From positions 57,319 to 104,297 of the forward strand of contig NZ_FWER01000033.1 of NCBI RefSeq assembly GCF_900169785.1: 46,979 nucleotides of DNA. The letters are read 5' to 3'. Positions 24,993-32,616 of the stretch are shown here, one piece after another (the first letter of the stretch is position 1; each line of letters begins with the position of its first letter). Both the position numbers and the translations under genes were made by a program. Under the pieces are notes generated by a model. The model was not told the origin of the DNA. It did no database searches and worked only from the letters and a program-made list of their open reading frames with translations. The stretch comes from Rhizobium sullae (GTDB lineage Bacteria; Pseudomonadota; Alphaproteobacteria; Rhizobiales; Rhizobiaceae).

Positions 24993-25142
24993 ATGGACAA
25001 GGATCTTGCATTTCCGATCGCGATCGGCATTGCGCTTGGCGTGGGGCTCGGTGCCGTCTACGGCAACGTTGCGCTCGGCATCGTGGTTGGTGTGCTTGCT
25101 TCGGTCGCCTACACGCTCTGGCGCCGAAGGACGGGACGCTAG
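24993..25142 (+). CDS. Small membrane protein, 49 residues, function unknown
   Basis: The ATG at 24993 follows AAGGGAG by seven bases. The product begins MDKDLAFPIAIGIALGVG, continues with a Gly/Ala/Val hydrophobic stretch resembling a glycine zipper of one or two membrane helices, and ends in a basic tail WRRRTGR. The frame is open upstream to 24909, but that part has no good start. It is divergent from the DUF4126-like gene across 112 bases, and its stop overlaps the convergent acyl-CoA dehydrogenase stop. I do not recognise a named family. Confidence 0.65.
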   Translation: MDKDLAFPIAIGIALGVGLGAVYGNVALGIVVGVLASVAYTLWRRRTGR

Positions 25143-26326
25143 TTCGCGAAGGCCTGGATTCCCGTGATGGCGCGGCCGAGGATGAGCGCGTGGATGTCGT
25201 GCGTGCCCTCGTAGGTATTGACGACTTCGAGATTGACGAGGTGGCGGGCGACACCGAACTCGTCGGAGATGCCATTGCCGCCGAGCATGTCGCGGGCAGC
25301 GCGCGCAATGTCGAGCGCCTTGCCGCAGGAATTGCGCTTGAGGATCGAGGTGAGTTCCACCGGCGGGTGGCCTTCCTCCTTCATGCGGCCGAGCCTGAGG
25401 CACCCCTGCAGGCCGAGCGAAATCTCGGTTGCCATGTCGGCAAGCTTTTTCTGGATCAGTTGGTTGGCGGCCAGCGGCCGGTTGAACTGCTTGCGGTCGA
25501 GCGTGTATTGCCGCGCCGTCGCATAGCAGGCCTCTGCCGCACCGAGCGCGCCCCAGGCAATGCCGAAACGGGCGGAATTCAGGCAGGTGAACGGACCCTT
25601 CAGGCCCGTCACGTTCGGCAGCAGGTTTTCCTCCGGCACGAAGACCTCGTCGAGCACGACCTCGCCGGTGATCGATGCGCGCAGCCCCACCTTGCCGTGG
25701 ATGGCCGGTGCCGAAAGACCCTTCCAGCCCTTTTCCAGAATGAAGCCGCGGATCACGCCGTCCTCCGTCTTGGCCCAGACGATGAAGACGTCGGCGATCG
25801 GCGAATTGGAGATCCAAGTTTTGGTGCCCATGAGGCTGTAGCCGCCATCGACCTCTTTGGCGCGCGTCGCCATCGAGCCCGGATCGGAGCCGTGGTTCGG
25901 TTCGGTCAGCCCAAAGCAGCCAATCCACTCGCCGGCTGCAAGCTTGGGCAGATATTTCTGTTTCTGCGCATCCGAGCCGAAGGCCTCGATCGGCACCATG
26001 ACGAGCGACGACTGCACGCTCATCATCGAACGGTAGCCGCTGTCGACGCGCTCTACTTCGCGGGCGATCAGGCCGTAGGCGACATAACCCAAACCCGCTC
26101 CGCCGTATTCCGGAGCAATCGTCGGGCCGAGCAGGCCGAGTTCGCCCATTTCGCGGAAGATCGCCGGATCGGTCTTTTCATGGCGGAAGGCTTCGAGCAC
26201 CCGGGGAGTGAGCTTCTCCTGCGCATAAGCGTGCGCTGTGTCCTGCACCATGCGCTCTTCGTCGGTCAGCTGCTCCACAAGCCGGAAGGGATCGGCCCAG
26301 TCGAAGGTTTCGCGGGTATGCTGCAT
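25139..26326 (-). CDS. gcdH: Glutaryl-CoA dehydrogenase
   Basis: A 395-residue FAD enzyme that converts glutaryl-CoA to crotonyl-CoA in lysine, hydroxylysine and tryptophan breakdown. The start FDWADPFRLVEQLTDEERMV is typical of bacterial and mitochondrial GCDH. GCFGLTEPNHGSDPGSM and YSLMGTKTWISNSPIADVFIVWA are the acyl-CoA dehydrogenase signatures. VVNTYEGTHDIHALILGRAITG holds the catalytic glutamate and the GCDH-type C-terminus. GAGGAG lies nine bases before the ATG at 26326. It is divergent from the cupin gene, with a 14-base palindrome just upstream of its start. Confidence 0.92.
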   Translation of the reverse strand: MQHTRETFDWADPFRLVEQLTDEERMVQDTAHAYAQEKLTPRVLEAFRHEKTDPAIFREMGELGLLGPTIAPEYGGAGLGYVAYGLIAREVERVDSGYRSMMSVQSSLVMVPIEAFGSDAQKQKYLPKLAAGEWIGCFGLTEPNHGSDPGSMATRAKEVDGGYSLMGTKTWISNSPIADVFIVWAKTEDGVIRGFILEKGWKGLSAPAIHGKVGLRASITGEVVLDEVFVPEENLLPNVTGLKGPFTCLNSARFGIAWGALGAAEACYATARQYTLDRKQFNRPLAANQLIQKKLADMATEISLGLQGCLRLGRMKEEGHPPVELTSILKRNSCGKALDIARAARDMLGGNGISDEFGVARHLVNLEVVNTYEGTHDIHALILGRAITGIQAFAN

Positions 26327-26348
26327 GACGGTGTCTCCTCACCATTTT

Positions 26349-26362
26349 TCAGGCATGCCTGA
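26349..26362. promoter_or_regulatory. Perfect 14-bp palindrome upstream of gcdH
   Basis: TCAGGCATGCCTGA is fully self-complementary and lies 22 bases upstream of the gcdH start, in the 160-base gap shared with the divergent cupin gene. It could be an operator for gcdH. A palindrome of this length is uncommon by chance, but the regulator is not identifiable. Confidence 0.4.
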
Positions 26363-26486
26363 TCAAGCTGGCCATAACCCCGGGTAGGTTCGGCGTCAAT
26401 CGGGAGGAATATAGCGGACGGGCTCTTTTCAAACAGGTTTCGATGTTCCAACTTGCCGTCCAAAGGAATCGAATGAGGAGGCGAAA

Positions 26487-26825
26487 ATGACATCGAGCGC
26501 TCTTTTCGTGCATGCCGAAGGCGCTGACTGGATCAGCCCTGAGCCGGGCGTCACGCGCCGCATCATGGTCTACCTACCGGAAATGATGATGGTGGAAGTC
26601 GCCTTCGAAAAGGACGCGATCGGTGCTGCCCATTCCCATCCGCATATCCAGGCAAGCTACGTCGCCGAAGGCAGCTTTGCGGTTACCATCGACGGCAAGA
26701 CCGAAGTCCTGAAACAGGGCGGCAGCTTCATCGTGCCGCCGAACCTCGTTCACGGCGTCACGGCGCTGGAGAAGGGGCGGCTGATCGACACCTTCACGCC
26801 GCACCGCGCCGAATTCCTGAAATAG
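26487..26825 (+). CDS. Small single-domain cupin protein
   Basis: A 112-residue cupin_2 protein. Cupin motif 1 is AAHSHPHIQASYVAEGSFAVTIDG, with HxH and a downstream Glu-Gly. Motif 2 is FIVPPNLVHGVTALEKGRL, with its histidine. These residues usually bind a metal ion. Such small cupins can be sugar isomerases, dioxygenase-like enzymes or sensor proteins. Some, like KdgF, act on uronates, but that is not demonstrated here. GAGGAGG precedes the ATG at 26487 by six bases. Its stop abuts the convergent LysR gene exactly. Confidence 0.82.
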   Translation: MTSSALFVHAEGADWISPEPGVTRRIMVYLPEMMMVEVAFEKDAIGAAHSHPHIQASYVAEGSFAVTIDGKTEVLKQGGSFIVPPNLVHGVTALEKGRLIDTFTPHRAEFLK

Positions 26826-27770
26826 TCATCCGGCCTTTCGGCCGGAATGCATTGCGGCCGCAAATGGCGGAATGAACCGCGCGTCCTCGCCTTTCACGGC
26901 CTCGCGCAGAAAGTCGATGACGGCGCGCACGCGTGGCGCTTGTCTCATATCCTGATGACAAGTGACCCAGTAGTTCCGGCAGAGGTCCACCTCGTCCGGC
27001 AGGACGCGCACCAGCTCCGGATAAAGGCTTGCGAAGAAATAGGGAAGCACGCAAAGCCCCAGGCCGTTTCGCGTCGCCGTCAGCTGCGCAAAGATGCTGG
27101 AACTCTGGAACTGCGGCTTGATGCGCGGATGGACGTCGCCGAGATAATCAAGTCCCGGCGCAAAGATCATCTCTTCGATATAGCTGATGAAGGGATGGTT
27201 GAGCAGGTCGTCGCGACAGGTAACCGGCGGGTTTTTGGCGAGATAATCCCGCGAACCGTAAACCTGCAGATGGTAGTCGGTCAGCTTCTCGGAAAAATAC
27301 GGTCCGCCCTTGGGTTCGTCCAATACGACGGTAATGTCGGCCTCCTTGCGCGACAGCGACATGATCTGCTGGATCGTCACCAATTCGAGCGACAGATGCG
27401 GGTGATGTGCTGCGAATTTCGGCAGCACGCTCGCAAAGAAGAAATTCGCAAAGCCTTCCGGCGCGCTGAGCCGCACGACGCCTCGCTGCGTCATCGAGCC
27501 TGCGGCAAGATCGGCACGTAGGCGCTCGGTCTCCTGCTCCATCTTTTCGGCGGTGTCCACGAAACGCGTACCCATCGCCGTCAGCACGTAGCCGCGCGGG
27601 TTGCGCTCGAAGAGCTTGACCTTGAGAGCGAATTCCAGCCTGTCGATGCGCCGTGAGACGGTGGCGTGGCTGCTGCGCAGCTGCCTTGCAGCCGTCGAGA
27701 GCTGGCCGGTGCGCGCCACCGCTAGAAAAAACTGCAGGTCGTCCCAAGTAAATTGTGGAGGATTGCTCAT
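26826..27770 (-). CDS. LysR-family transcriptional regulator
   Basis: A 314-residue LTTR. The N-terminal winged helix-turn-helix is FTWDDLQFFLAVARTGQLST with AARQLRSSHATVSRRIDRLE (residues about 8-48). The effector-binding domain begins near GVVRLSAPEGFANFFFASVLP. It starts 252 bases from the divergent transporter operon at 28,023, the usual arrangement for a regulator and its target, so it probably controls that operon and itself. Inverted repeats between them are candidate binding sites. The ligand is unknown, but would be the transported compound or a derivative. Confidence 0.9.
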   Translation of the reverse strand: MSNPPQFTWDDLQFFLAVARTGQLSTAARQLRSSHATVSRRIDRLEFALKVKLFERNPRGYVLTAMGTRFVDTAEKMEQETERLRADLAAGSMTQRGVVRLSAPEGFANFFFASVLPKFAAHHPHLSLELVTIQQIMSLSRKEADITVVLDEPKGGPYFSEKLTDYHLQVYGSRDYLAKNPPVTCRDDLLNHPFISYIEEMIFAPGLDYLGDVHPRIKPQFQSSSIFAQLTATRNGLGLCVLPYFFASLYPELVRVLPDEVDLCRNYWVTCHQDMRQAPRVRAVIDFLREAVKGEDARFIPPFAAAMHSGRKAG

Positions 27771-27859
27771 GCGGCGTCACGCATCCATCTACGTCTTTGG
27801 TCCAATCGTCGATGGCTGCACAAGATCGGAAAGCGCCCTAGGTTTCGTTCTCACGCAGT

Positions 27860-27879
27860 TCTGTTCAAAAACGAACAGA
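27860..27879. promoter_or_regulatory. Inverted repeat TCTGTTC-N6-GAACAGA, candidate LysR operator
   Basis: Exact 7-base arms lie at 27860-27866 and 27873-27879, midway between the divergent LysR and transporter genes. A third GAACAGA occurs at 27982-27988, closer to the transporter start. Position and symmetry suit a LysR-type regulator. Confidence 0.5.
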
Positions 27880-27885
27880 TACTGT

Positions 27886-27901
27886 TTGCAATTAATTGTA
27901 A
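27886..27901. promoter_or_regulatory. Imperfect palindrome TTGCAATTAATTGTAA
   Basis: The two 8-base halves match at seven positions. It lies seven bases from the TCTGTTC/GAACAGA repeat, so the pair could be recognition and activation sites of one LysR tetramer. It is AT-rich and may also overlap a promoter. Confidence 0.4.
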
Positions 27902-28022
27902 ACCGCCCGTTGCCTCAACGCGGAATTTCCGTGATCGTAGGCGTAGCGTCGGCTGGTTGAGGAGAACCGCTGGCCAATTTTGAACAGACTCGCGATCTGG
28001 CCATCTCTGGGAGGAGAGACAT

Positions 28023-29228
28023 ATGCGAAAGAATCTCATTGCGTCCGTGGCATTCCTGCTTGCAAGCAGCACCGCGGTACTCGCCGACGGTGCTTCCGAT
28101 GGAAAGGTGAAGATCGGCATCCTGAACGATCAATCCGGCGTTTATGCCGATTTCGGCGGCAAGTGGTCCGTCGAAGCCGCCAACATGGCGGCTGAAGATT
28201 TCGGCGGAAAGGTGCTTGACGCTCCGATCGAGATCGTCGACGCCGACCATCAGAACAAGCCGGACATCGCATCGAACATCGCCCGCCAATGGTACGATAC
28301 CGAACAGGTGGACGCGATCATGGAACTGACGACCTCGTCGGTCGCGCTTGCTGTCCAGGCAATCGGCAAAGAGAAGAAGAAGATCGATATCGTCACGGGT
28401 GCCGCGACGACGGATCTGACGGGCAAGGCCTGTTCGCCCTACGGCTTCCACTGGGCCTATGACACGCATGCACTTGCCGTCGGCACCGGCGGCGCGCTTG
28501 TCAAGCAGGGCGGCGACAGCTGGTTCTTCCTGACGGCCGACTACGCATTCGGCTATTCGCTGGAGAAACAGGGGAGCGATTTCGTGAAGTCCAATGGCGG
28601 TACCGTCGTCGGTGCCGTGCGCCATCCGCTCGCCAGCCAGGATTTCTCGTCCTTCCTGCTGCAGGCTCAATCCTCCGGCGCCAAGGTCGTCGGCCTTGCC
28701 AATGCAGGCCTCGATACGGCGAATGCCATCAAGCAGGCGGCTGAATTCGGCATCACGCAGGGTGGCCAGCGATTGGCCGCGCTTCTCTTCACGCTCGCTG
28801 AGGTTCACGGCCTCGGCCTCGAGGCGGCGCAGGGCCTGACCCTGACGGAAGGCTATTATTGGAACCTGGACGAGGAAAGCCGCGCCTTCGGGAAGAAATA
28901 CTTCGAGCGCACCGGCAGGATGCCGAACATGACCCATGCCGGCACCTACTCGGCCGTGCTTCAGTACCTGAAGGCCATCCAGAAGGCCGGCACGGACGAA
29001 ACGGATGCTGTTGCCAAGCAATTGCACGAGATGCCGGTGGACGACGTCTTTGGCCGCGGCGGCACCGTCGGCCCGAACGGCCGCATGATCCACGACATGT
29101 ACCTTTTGCAGGTGAAGAAGCCGGACGAAAGCAAGGAACCTTGGGACTACTTCAACGTTCTCGCCACCATCCCCGGTAAGGACGCCTATATCGATCCCGC
29201 CAAGAGCGGCTGCGATCTGGTGAAATAA
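28023..29228 (+). CDS. ABC transporter substrate-binding protein (branched-chain amino acid/amide type)
   Basis: A 401-residue periplasmic binding protein of the Peripla_BP_6 (LivJ/LivK) type. The signal peptide is residues 1-22 (AFLLASSTAVLADG). The mature start KVKIGILNDQSGVYADFGGKW is typical of the family. WFFLTADYAFGYSLEKQGSDF lies in the middle, and a closing cysteine sits near the end (SGCDLVK). GGGAGGAG precedes the ATG. It heads an operon with two ATPases, two permeases and two dehydrogenases. The subfamily takes up many compounds besides leucine-type amino acids, so the ligand is unknown. Confidence 0.9.
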   Translation: MRKNLIASVAFLLASSTAVLADGASDGKVKIGILNDQSGVYADFGGKWSVEAANMAAEDFGGKVLDAPIEIVDADHQNKPDIASNIARQWYDTEQVDAIMELTTSSVALAVQAIGKEKKKIDIVTGAATTDLTGKACSPYGFHWAYDTHALAVGTGGALVKQGGDSWFFLTADYAFGYSLEKQGSDFVKSNGGTVVGAVRHPLASQDFSSFLLQAQSSGAKVVGLANAGLDTANAIKQAAEFGITQGGQRLAALLFTLAEVHGLGLEAAQGLTLTEGYYWNLDEESRAFGKKYFERTGRMPNMTHAGTYSAVLQYLKAIQKAGTDETDAVAKQLHEMPVDDVFGRGGTVGPNGRMIHDMYLLQVKKPDESKEPWDYFNVLATIPGKDAYIDPAKSGCDLVK

Positions 29229-29232
29229 GCTG

Positions 29233-30015
29233 ATGGCGGTCTCCGCAACACAAACGAATGCGACGCCGCGGGTGGTCCTGTCCGCCCGCGGCCTTCGCAA
29301 GGATTTCGGCGGCTTCGCGGCCGTCAAGAATGTCGATCTCGATGTGCATGACGCAAGCGTCCATGCACTCATCGGGCCGAACGGCGCGGGCAAGACGACG
29401 GTCTTCAACCTGCTGACCAAGTTCCTGCAGCCGACGCACGGCACGATCACGCTCATGGGCACGGACATCACCCGGACGCCGCCCGACAAGGTGGCGCGCA
29501 TGGGGCTGGTGCGCTCGTTCCAGATTTCGGCGGTCTTCCCGCATCTGTCGGTGCTCGACAATGTGCGTGTCGCCCTGCAACGGCCGAACAATCTCTCCAC
29601 GCAATTCTGGCGGCCGGTGTCGGCGCTCGATCGCCTGAACAATCGTGCCGAGCAGCTGCTCGCAAGCGTCGGGCTTTCCAAGGAGCGGGACCAAATCGCT
29701 GCCGATCTCTCCTACGGCCGCAAGCGCGTGCTGGAGATCGCCACGACGCTCGCGCTCGACCCGAAGGTACTGCTGCTCGACGAGCCGATGGCAGGCATGG
29801 GGCGGGAGGACGTCAGCGTCGTTTCGGCCATCATCCGCGAGGTTGCCCGCGACCGCGCGGTGTTGATGGTCGAGCACAATCTCTCCGTCGTCGCCAATAT
29901 CTGTCAGCAGGTGACCGTGCTCCAGCGTGGCGAAATCCTCGCCGAGGGCGATTATGCGACCGTCAGCCAGGACCCGCGCGTCCGCGAGGCCTATATGGGC
30001 ACGGAGGAAGGTTGA
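29233..30015 (+). CDS. Branched-chain amino acid-type ABC transporter ATP-binding protein (LivG-like)
   Basis: A 260-residue ABC ATPase. Walker A is LIGPNGAGKTTVFNLL, the signature is LSYGRKRVLEIATTLA, Walker B is KVLLLDEPMAGM, and the H-loop is VLMVEHNLSVV. The insertion TPPDKVARMGLVRSFQISAVFP after Walker A and the LSYGRKR variant of the signature are normal for LivG. It follows the binding-protein gene by four bases and ends by sharing a base with the next ATPase start. It should pair with the LivF-like subunit to power import. Confidence 0.92.
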   Translation: MAVSATQTNATPRVVLSARGLRKDFGGFAAVKNVDLDVHDASVHALIGPNGAGKTTVFNLLTKFLQPTHGTITLMGTDITRTPPDKVARMGLVRSFQISAVFPHLSVLDNVRVALQRPNNLSTQFWRPVSALDRLNNRAEQLLASVGLSKERDQIAADLSYGRKRVLEIATTLALDPKVLLLDEPMAGMGREDVSVVSAIIREVARDRAVLMVEHNLSVVANICQQVTVLQRGEILAEGDYATVSQDPRVREAYMGTEEG

Positions 30016-30716
30016 TGGCTACCCTTCTGGACGTTCAGGGCCTTAATGCCTGGTATGGCGAAAGCCACGTCCTGCACGGCGTCGACATGCGCGTCGGCGA
30101 GGGTGAGACGATCACCATCCTCGGCCGCAACGGCGTCGGCAAGACGACCACACTGCGCACGATCACCGGCATTGTCCGGGCTCGCAAAGGCAAGATCAGC
30201 TTTGGTGGAGCGGACATGATGCAGGTGCCGCTGCACAAGACGGCGCACAAGGGCATCGGCTTCGTGCCCGAGGAGCGCGGCATTTTTTCGACACTAACGG
30301 TCTCGGAAAACCTGCTTCTGCCGCCGGTTGTTGCCGAGGGCGGCATGAGCCTCGACGAGATCTACGAGCTTTTCCCGAATCTCTACGAGCGCCGCGCGAG
30401 CTCTGGAACCAAGCTTTCCGGCGGCGAACAGCAGATGCTGGCGATCGCCCGCGTTCTGCGCACCGGCGTCAAGATGCTGCTGCTCGACGAGCCGACGGAA
30501 GGTCTGGCGCCGGTCATCGTCCAGCGTATCGGCGAGGTATTGAAGAAGCTGAAGGAGCGCGGCATGACCATTCTCCTTGTCGAGCAGAACTTCCGGTTTG
30601 CAAGCCGTATTGCCGACCGTTTCTATCTGATGGATCATGGGCAGATGGTCGCCGATTTCCCGGTTGGCGACCTGCCGCAGCGGATGGATACGCTGCACAG
30701 GGTCTTGGGAGTGTGA
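30015..30716 (+). CDS. Branched-chain amino acid-type ABC transporter ATP-binding protein (LivF-like)
   Basis: A 233-residue ABC ATPase. Walker A is ILGRNGVGKTTTLRTI, the LivF hallmark GIGFVPEERGIFSTLTVSENL follows, the signature is LSGGEQQMLAIARVL, Walker B is KMLLLDEPTEGLAP, and the H-loop is ILLVEQNFRFA. The ATG at 30015 overlaps the previous stop (TGATG) and follows GGAGGAAGG; a TTG one codon earlier is unlikely to be used. Substrate range is set by the binding protein, not this subunit. Confidence 0.92.
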   Translation: MATLLDVQGLNAWYGESHVLHGVDMRVGEGETITILGRNGVGKTTTLRTITGIVRARKGKISFGGADMMQVPLHKTAHKGIGFVPEERGIFSTLTVSENLLLPPVVAEGGMSLDEIYELFPNLYERRASSGTKLSGGEQQMLAIARVLRTGVKMLLLDEPTEGLAPVIVQRIGEVLKKLKERGMTILLVEQNFRFASRIADRFYLMDHGQMVADFPVGDLPQRMDTLHRVLGV

Positions 30717-30720
30717 TGCC

Positions 30721-31608
30721 ATGACGATGATCTTCGGCATTCCCGTTCAGGCGCTTCTCGGCCAATTGCTGATCGGCCTCATCAACGGCTCCTTCTACGC
30801 GCTTTTGAGTCTCGGCCTGGCGATCATTTTCGGGCTGTTGCGCGTCATCAACTTTGCGCATGGCGCGCAGTACATGCTAGGTGCCTTCGTCGCTTATCTG
30901 ATGCTTGCCTATGGTGGTATCGGCTACTGGCCGGCGCTTATTCTCGCCCCGGTCGCTGTTGGCCTGTTCGGCGCCGTCGTGGAACGGCTCTTCCTGCGGC
31001 GGCTCTATGACCTCGATCCGCTCTACGGCCTGCTCTTCACCTTCGGCATGGCGCTGGCGATCGAAGGGACCTTCCGCTATCTCTACGGCTCGTCCGGCCA
31101 GCCCTACGCTACGCCGGCAGCACTTGCAGGGGGAACCAACCTCGGTTTCATGTTCCTGCCGATCTATCGCGGCTGGGTGATCGTCATGTCACTCGTGGTC
31201 TGCATCGGCACCTGGCTTCTCATCGAGAAGACCAAGCTCGGAGCCTATCTCCGCGCGGCGACGGAAAATACCGTGCTGGTGCAGGTTTTCGGCGTCAACG
31301 TGCCGCTGCTCCTGACTCTGACCTACGCGCTCGGCGCCGGTCTTGCAGCTTTTGCCGGCGTGCTGGCGGCGCCAATTTACCAGGTCTCGCCGCTGATGGG
31401 ATCGAACATCATCATTGTCGTCTTCGCCGTGGTGGTCGTCGGCGGCATGGGCTCGATTATGGGGGCGATCGTCACCGGCTATGTGCTGGGCATTGCGGAG
31501 GGTCTCACCAAGGTTTTCTATCCGGAAGCGTCGAACATCGTGATCTTCGTGATCATGGCGATCGTACTTCTCGTCAGGCCCGCGGGCCTCTTCGGCCGGG
31601 ATGCGTAA
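30721..31608 (+). CDS. Branched-chain amino acid-type ABC transporter permease (LivH-like)
   Basis: A 295-residue inner-membrane permease with about eight hydrophobic segments. LLIGLINGSFYALLSLGLAIIFGLLRVIN near the N-terminus is the LivH hallmark, followed by FAHGAQYMLGAF. GGMGSIMGAIVTGYVLGIAE near the C-terminus is the ATPase-coupling region. The frame is open from 30637, but the ATG at 30721, four bases after the LivF-like stop, is the natural start. It overlaps the LivM-like gene by eight bases. Confidence 0.92.
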   Translation: MTMIFGIPVQALLGQLLIGLINGSFYALLSLGLAIIFGLLRVINFAHGAQYMLGAFVAYLMLAYGGIGYWPALILAPVAVGLFGAVVERLFLRRLYDLDPLYGLLFTFGMALAIEGTFRYLYGSSGQPYATPAALAGGTNLGFMFLPIYRGWVIVMSLVVCIGTWLLIEKTKLGAYLRAATENTVLVQVFGVNVPLLLTLTYALGAGLAAFAGVLAAPIYQVSPLMGSNIIIVVFAVVVVGGMGSIMGAIVTGYVLGIAEGLTKVFYPEASNIVIFVIMAIVLLVRPAGLFGRDA

Positions 31609-32599
31609 GATGACGGACATCACCGAAACCATTCGTGCAGAAAAGAGCCGCACCGCACTGTCGGTACAGGCAGGTTTCCTGATCATCGGCCTTTTGCTTC
31701 TGCTGCTCGCGCCGTACTTCTTCTATCCGATCTTCCTGATGAAGCTCCTGTGCTTTGCGCTCTTTGCCTGCGCCTTCAACCTGCTCCTCGGCTACACCGG
31801 GCTGCTATCCTTCGGGCATGCCACCTTCTTCGGCGGGGCGGCCTATTTCACCGCCTATACGGTGAAATCCTGGGGCTTCCCGCCGGAGCTCGGCATCCTT
31901 ACGGGCGTCGTGGGTGCGGCGCTCCTCGGTCTCGTCATGGGATATCTCGCTATTCGCCGTCAGGGCATCTATTTCGCGATGATCACGCTGGCGCTTTCGC
32001 AGATGTTCTTCTTCTTTTGCCTGCAGGCGGAATTCACTGAGGGCGAGGACGGCATCCAGTCCGTGCCGCGGGGGCATCTCTTCGGCTTCATCGACCTGAA
32101 CAATTCGACCAACATGTATTATTTCGTGCTGGCAATCTTCATCATCGGCATGCTTCTGATCTGGCGTTTCATCCATTCGCCCTTCGGCATGATCCTGAAA
32201 TCGATCCGCGAGAACGAGAACCGGGCGATATCGCTCGGCTATTCGGTGGCGCATTACAAGCTCGGCGCCTTCGTGATGTCGGCGGCCCTTGCCGGGCTGG
32301 CTGGGGCGTTGAAATCGCTGGTCTTCCAGTTCGCGACGCTGACGGACGTCGCCTGGCAGATGTCGGGCGAGGTGATCTTAATGACGCTTCTTGGCGGCAT
32401 AGGCACGTTGATTGGCCCGATCTTCGGGGCAGGGCTCGTTGTGACACTGCAGAATTATCTCGCGACCTCGGAATTCCCGGTCACGATCATCACCGGCGTC
32501 GTCTTCATGATCTGCGTGCTGATCTTCCGTCGCGGCATCGTCGGCGAGTTCTACGCTTCGTGGGTCGGCCGGAAACTGGGCTTCGTATATCGCCGTTGA
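31601..32599 (+). CDS. Branched-chain amino acid-type ABC transporter permease (LivM-like)
   Basis: A 332-residue permease with about nine hydrophobic segments. FALFACAFNLLLGYTGLLSFGHATFFGGA is the LivM signature. SIRENENRAISLGYSV is the conserved cytoplasmic loop, and EVILMTLLGGIGTLIGPIFGA is the coupling region. The ATG at 31601 overlaps LivH by eight bases; ATG 31610, just after the LivH stop, is an equally credible start that would remove three residues. It completes the transporter; the dehydrogenase genes follow after 17 bases. Confidence 0.92.
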   Translation: MRKMTDITETIRAEKSRTALSVQAGFLIIGLLLLLLAPYFFYPIFLMKLLCFALFACAFNLLLGYTGLLSFGHATFFGGAAYFTAYTVKSWGFPPELGILTGVVGAALLGLVMGYLAIRRQGIYFAMITLALSQMFFFFCLQAEFTEGEDGIQSVPRGHLFGFIDLNNSTNMYYFVLAIFIIGMLLIWRFIHSPFGMILKSIRENENRAISLGYSVAHYKLGAFVMSAALAGLAGALKSLVFQFATLTDVAWQMSGEVILMTLLGGIGTLIGPIFGAGLVVTLQNYLATSEFPVTIITGVVFMICVLIFRRGIVGEFYASWVGRKLGFVYRR

Positions 32600-32616
32600 A
32601 CGGCCGGTGACATCAG

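Noticed and set aside
23055..25928. A 957-codon open frame on the minus strand.
   Set aside because: Only the last 455 codons look like a real protein. The upstream part runs out of frame through the DUF4126-like gene and glutaryl-CoA dehydrogenase.
24653..26362. A 569-codon plus-strand frame opposite gcdH.
   Set aside because: It mirrors the gcdH and DUF4126-like genes and has low-complexity composition without motifs; such antisense frames are common in high-GC DNA.
27915..29681. A 588-codon minus-strand frame across the binding-protein gene and ATPase.
   Set aside because: It is antisense to two well-supported genes and shows no domain.
29233..30015. The LSYGRKR signature of the LivG-like ATPase as a defect.
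   Set aside because: LivG proteins commonly have a Tyr in place of the second Gly of the signature.
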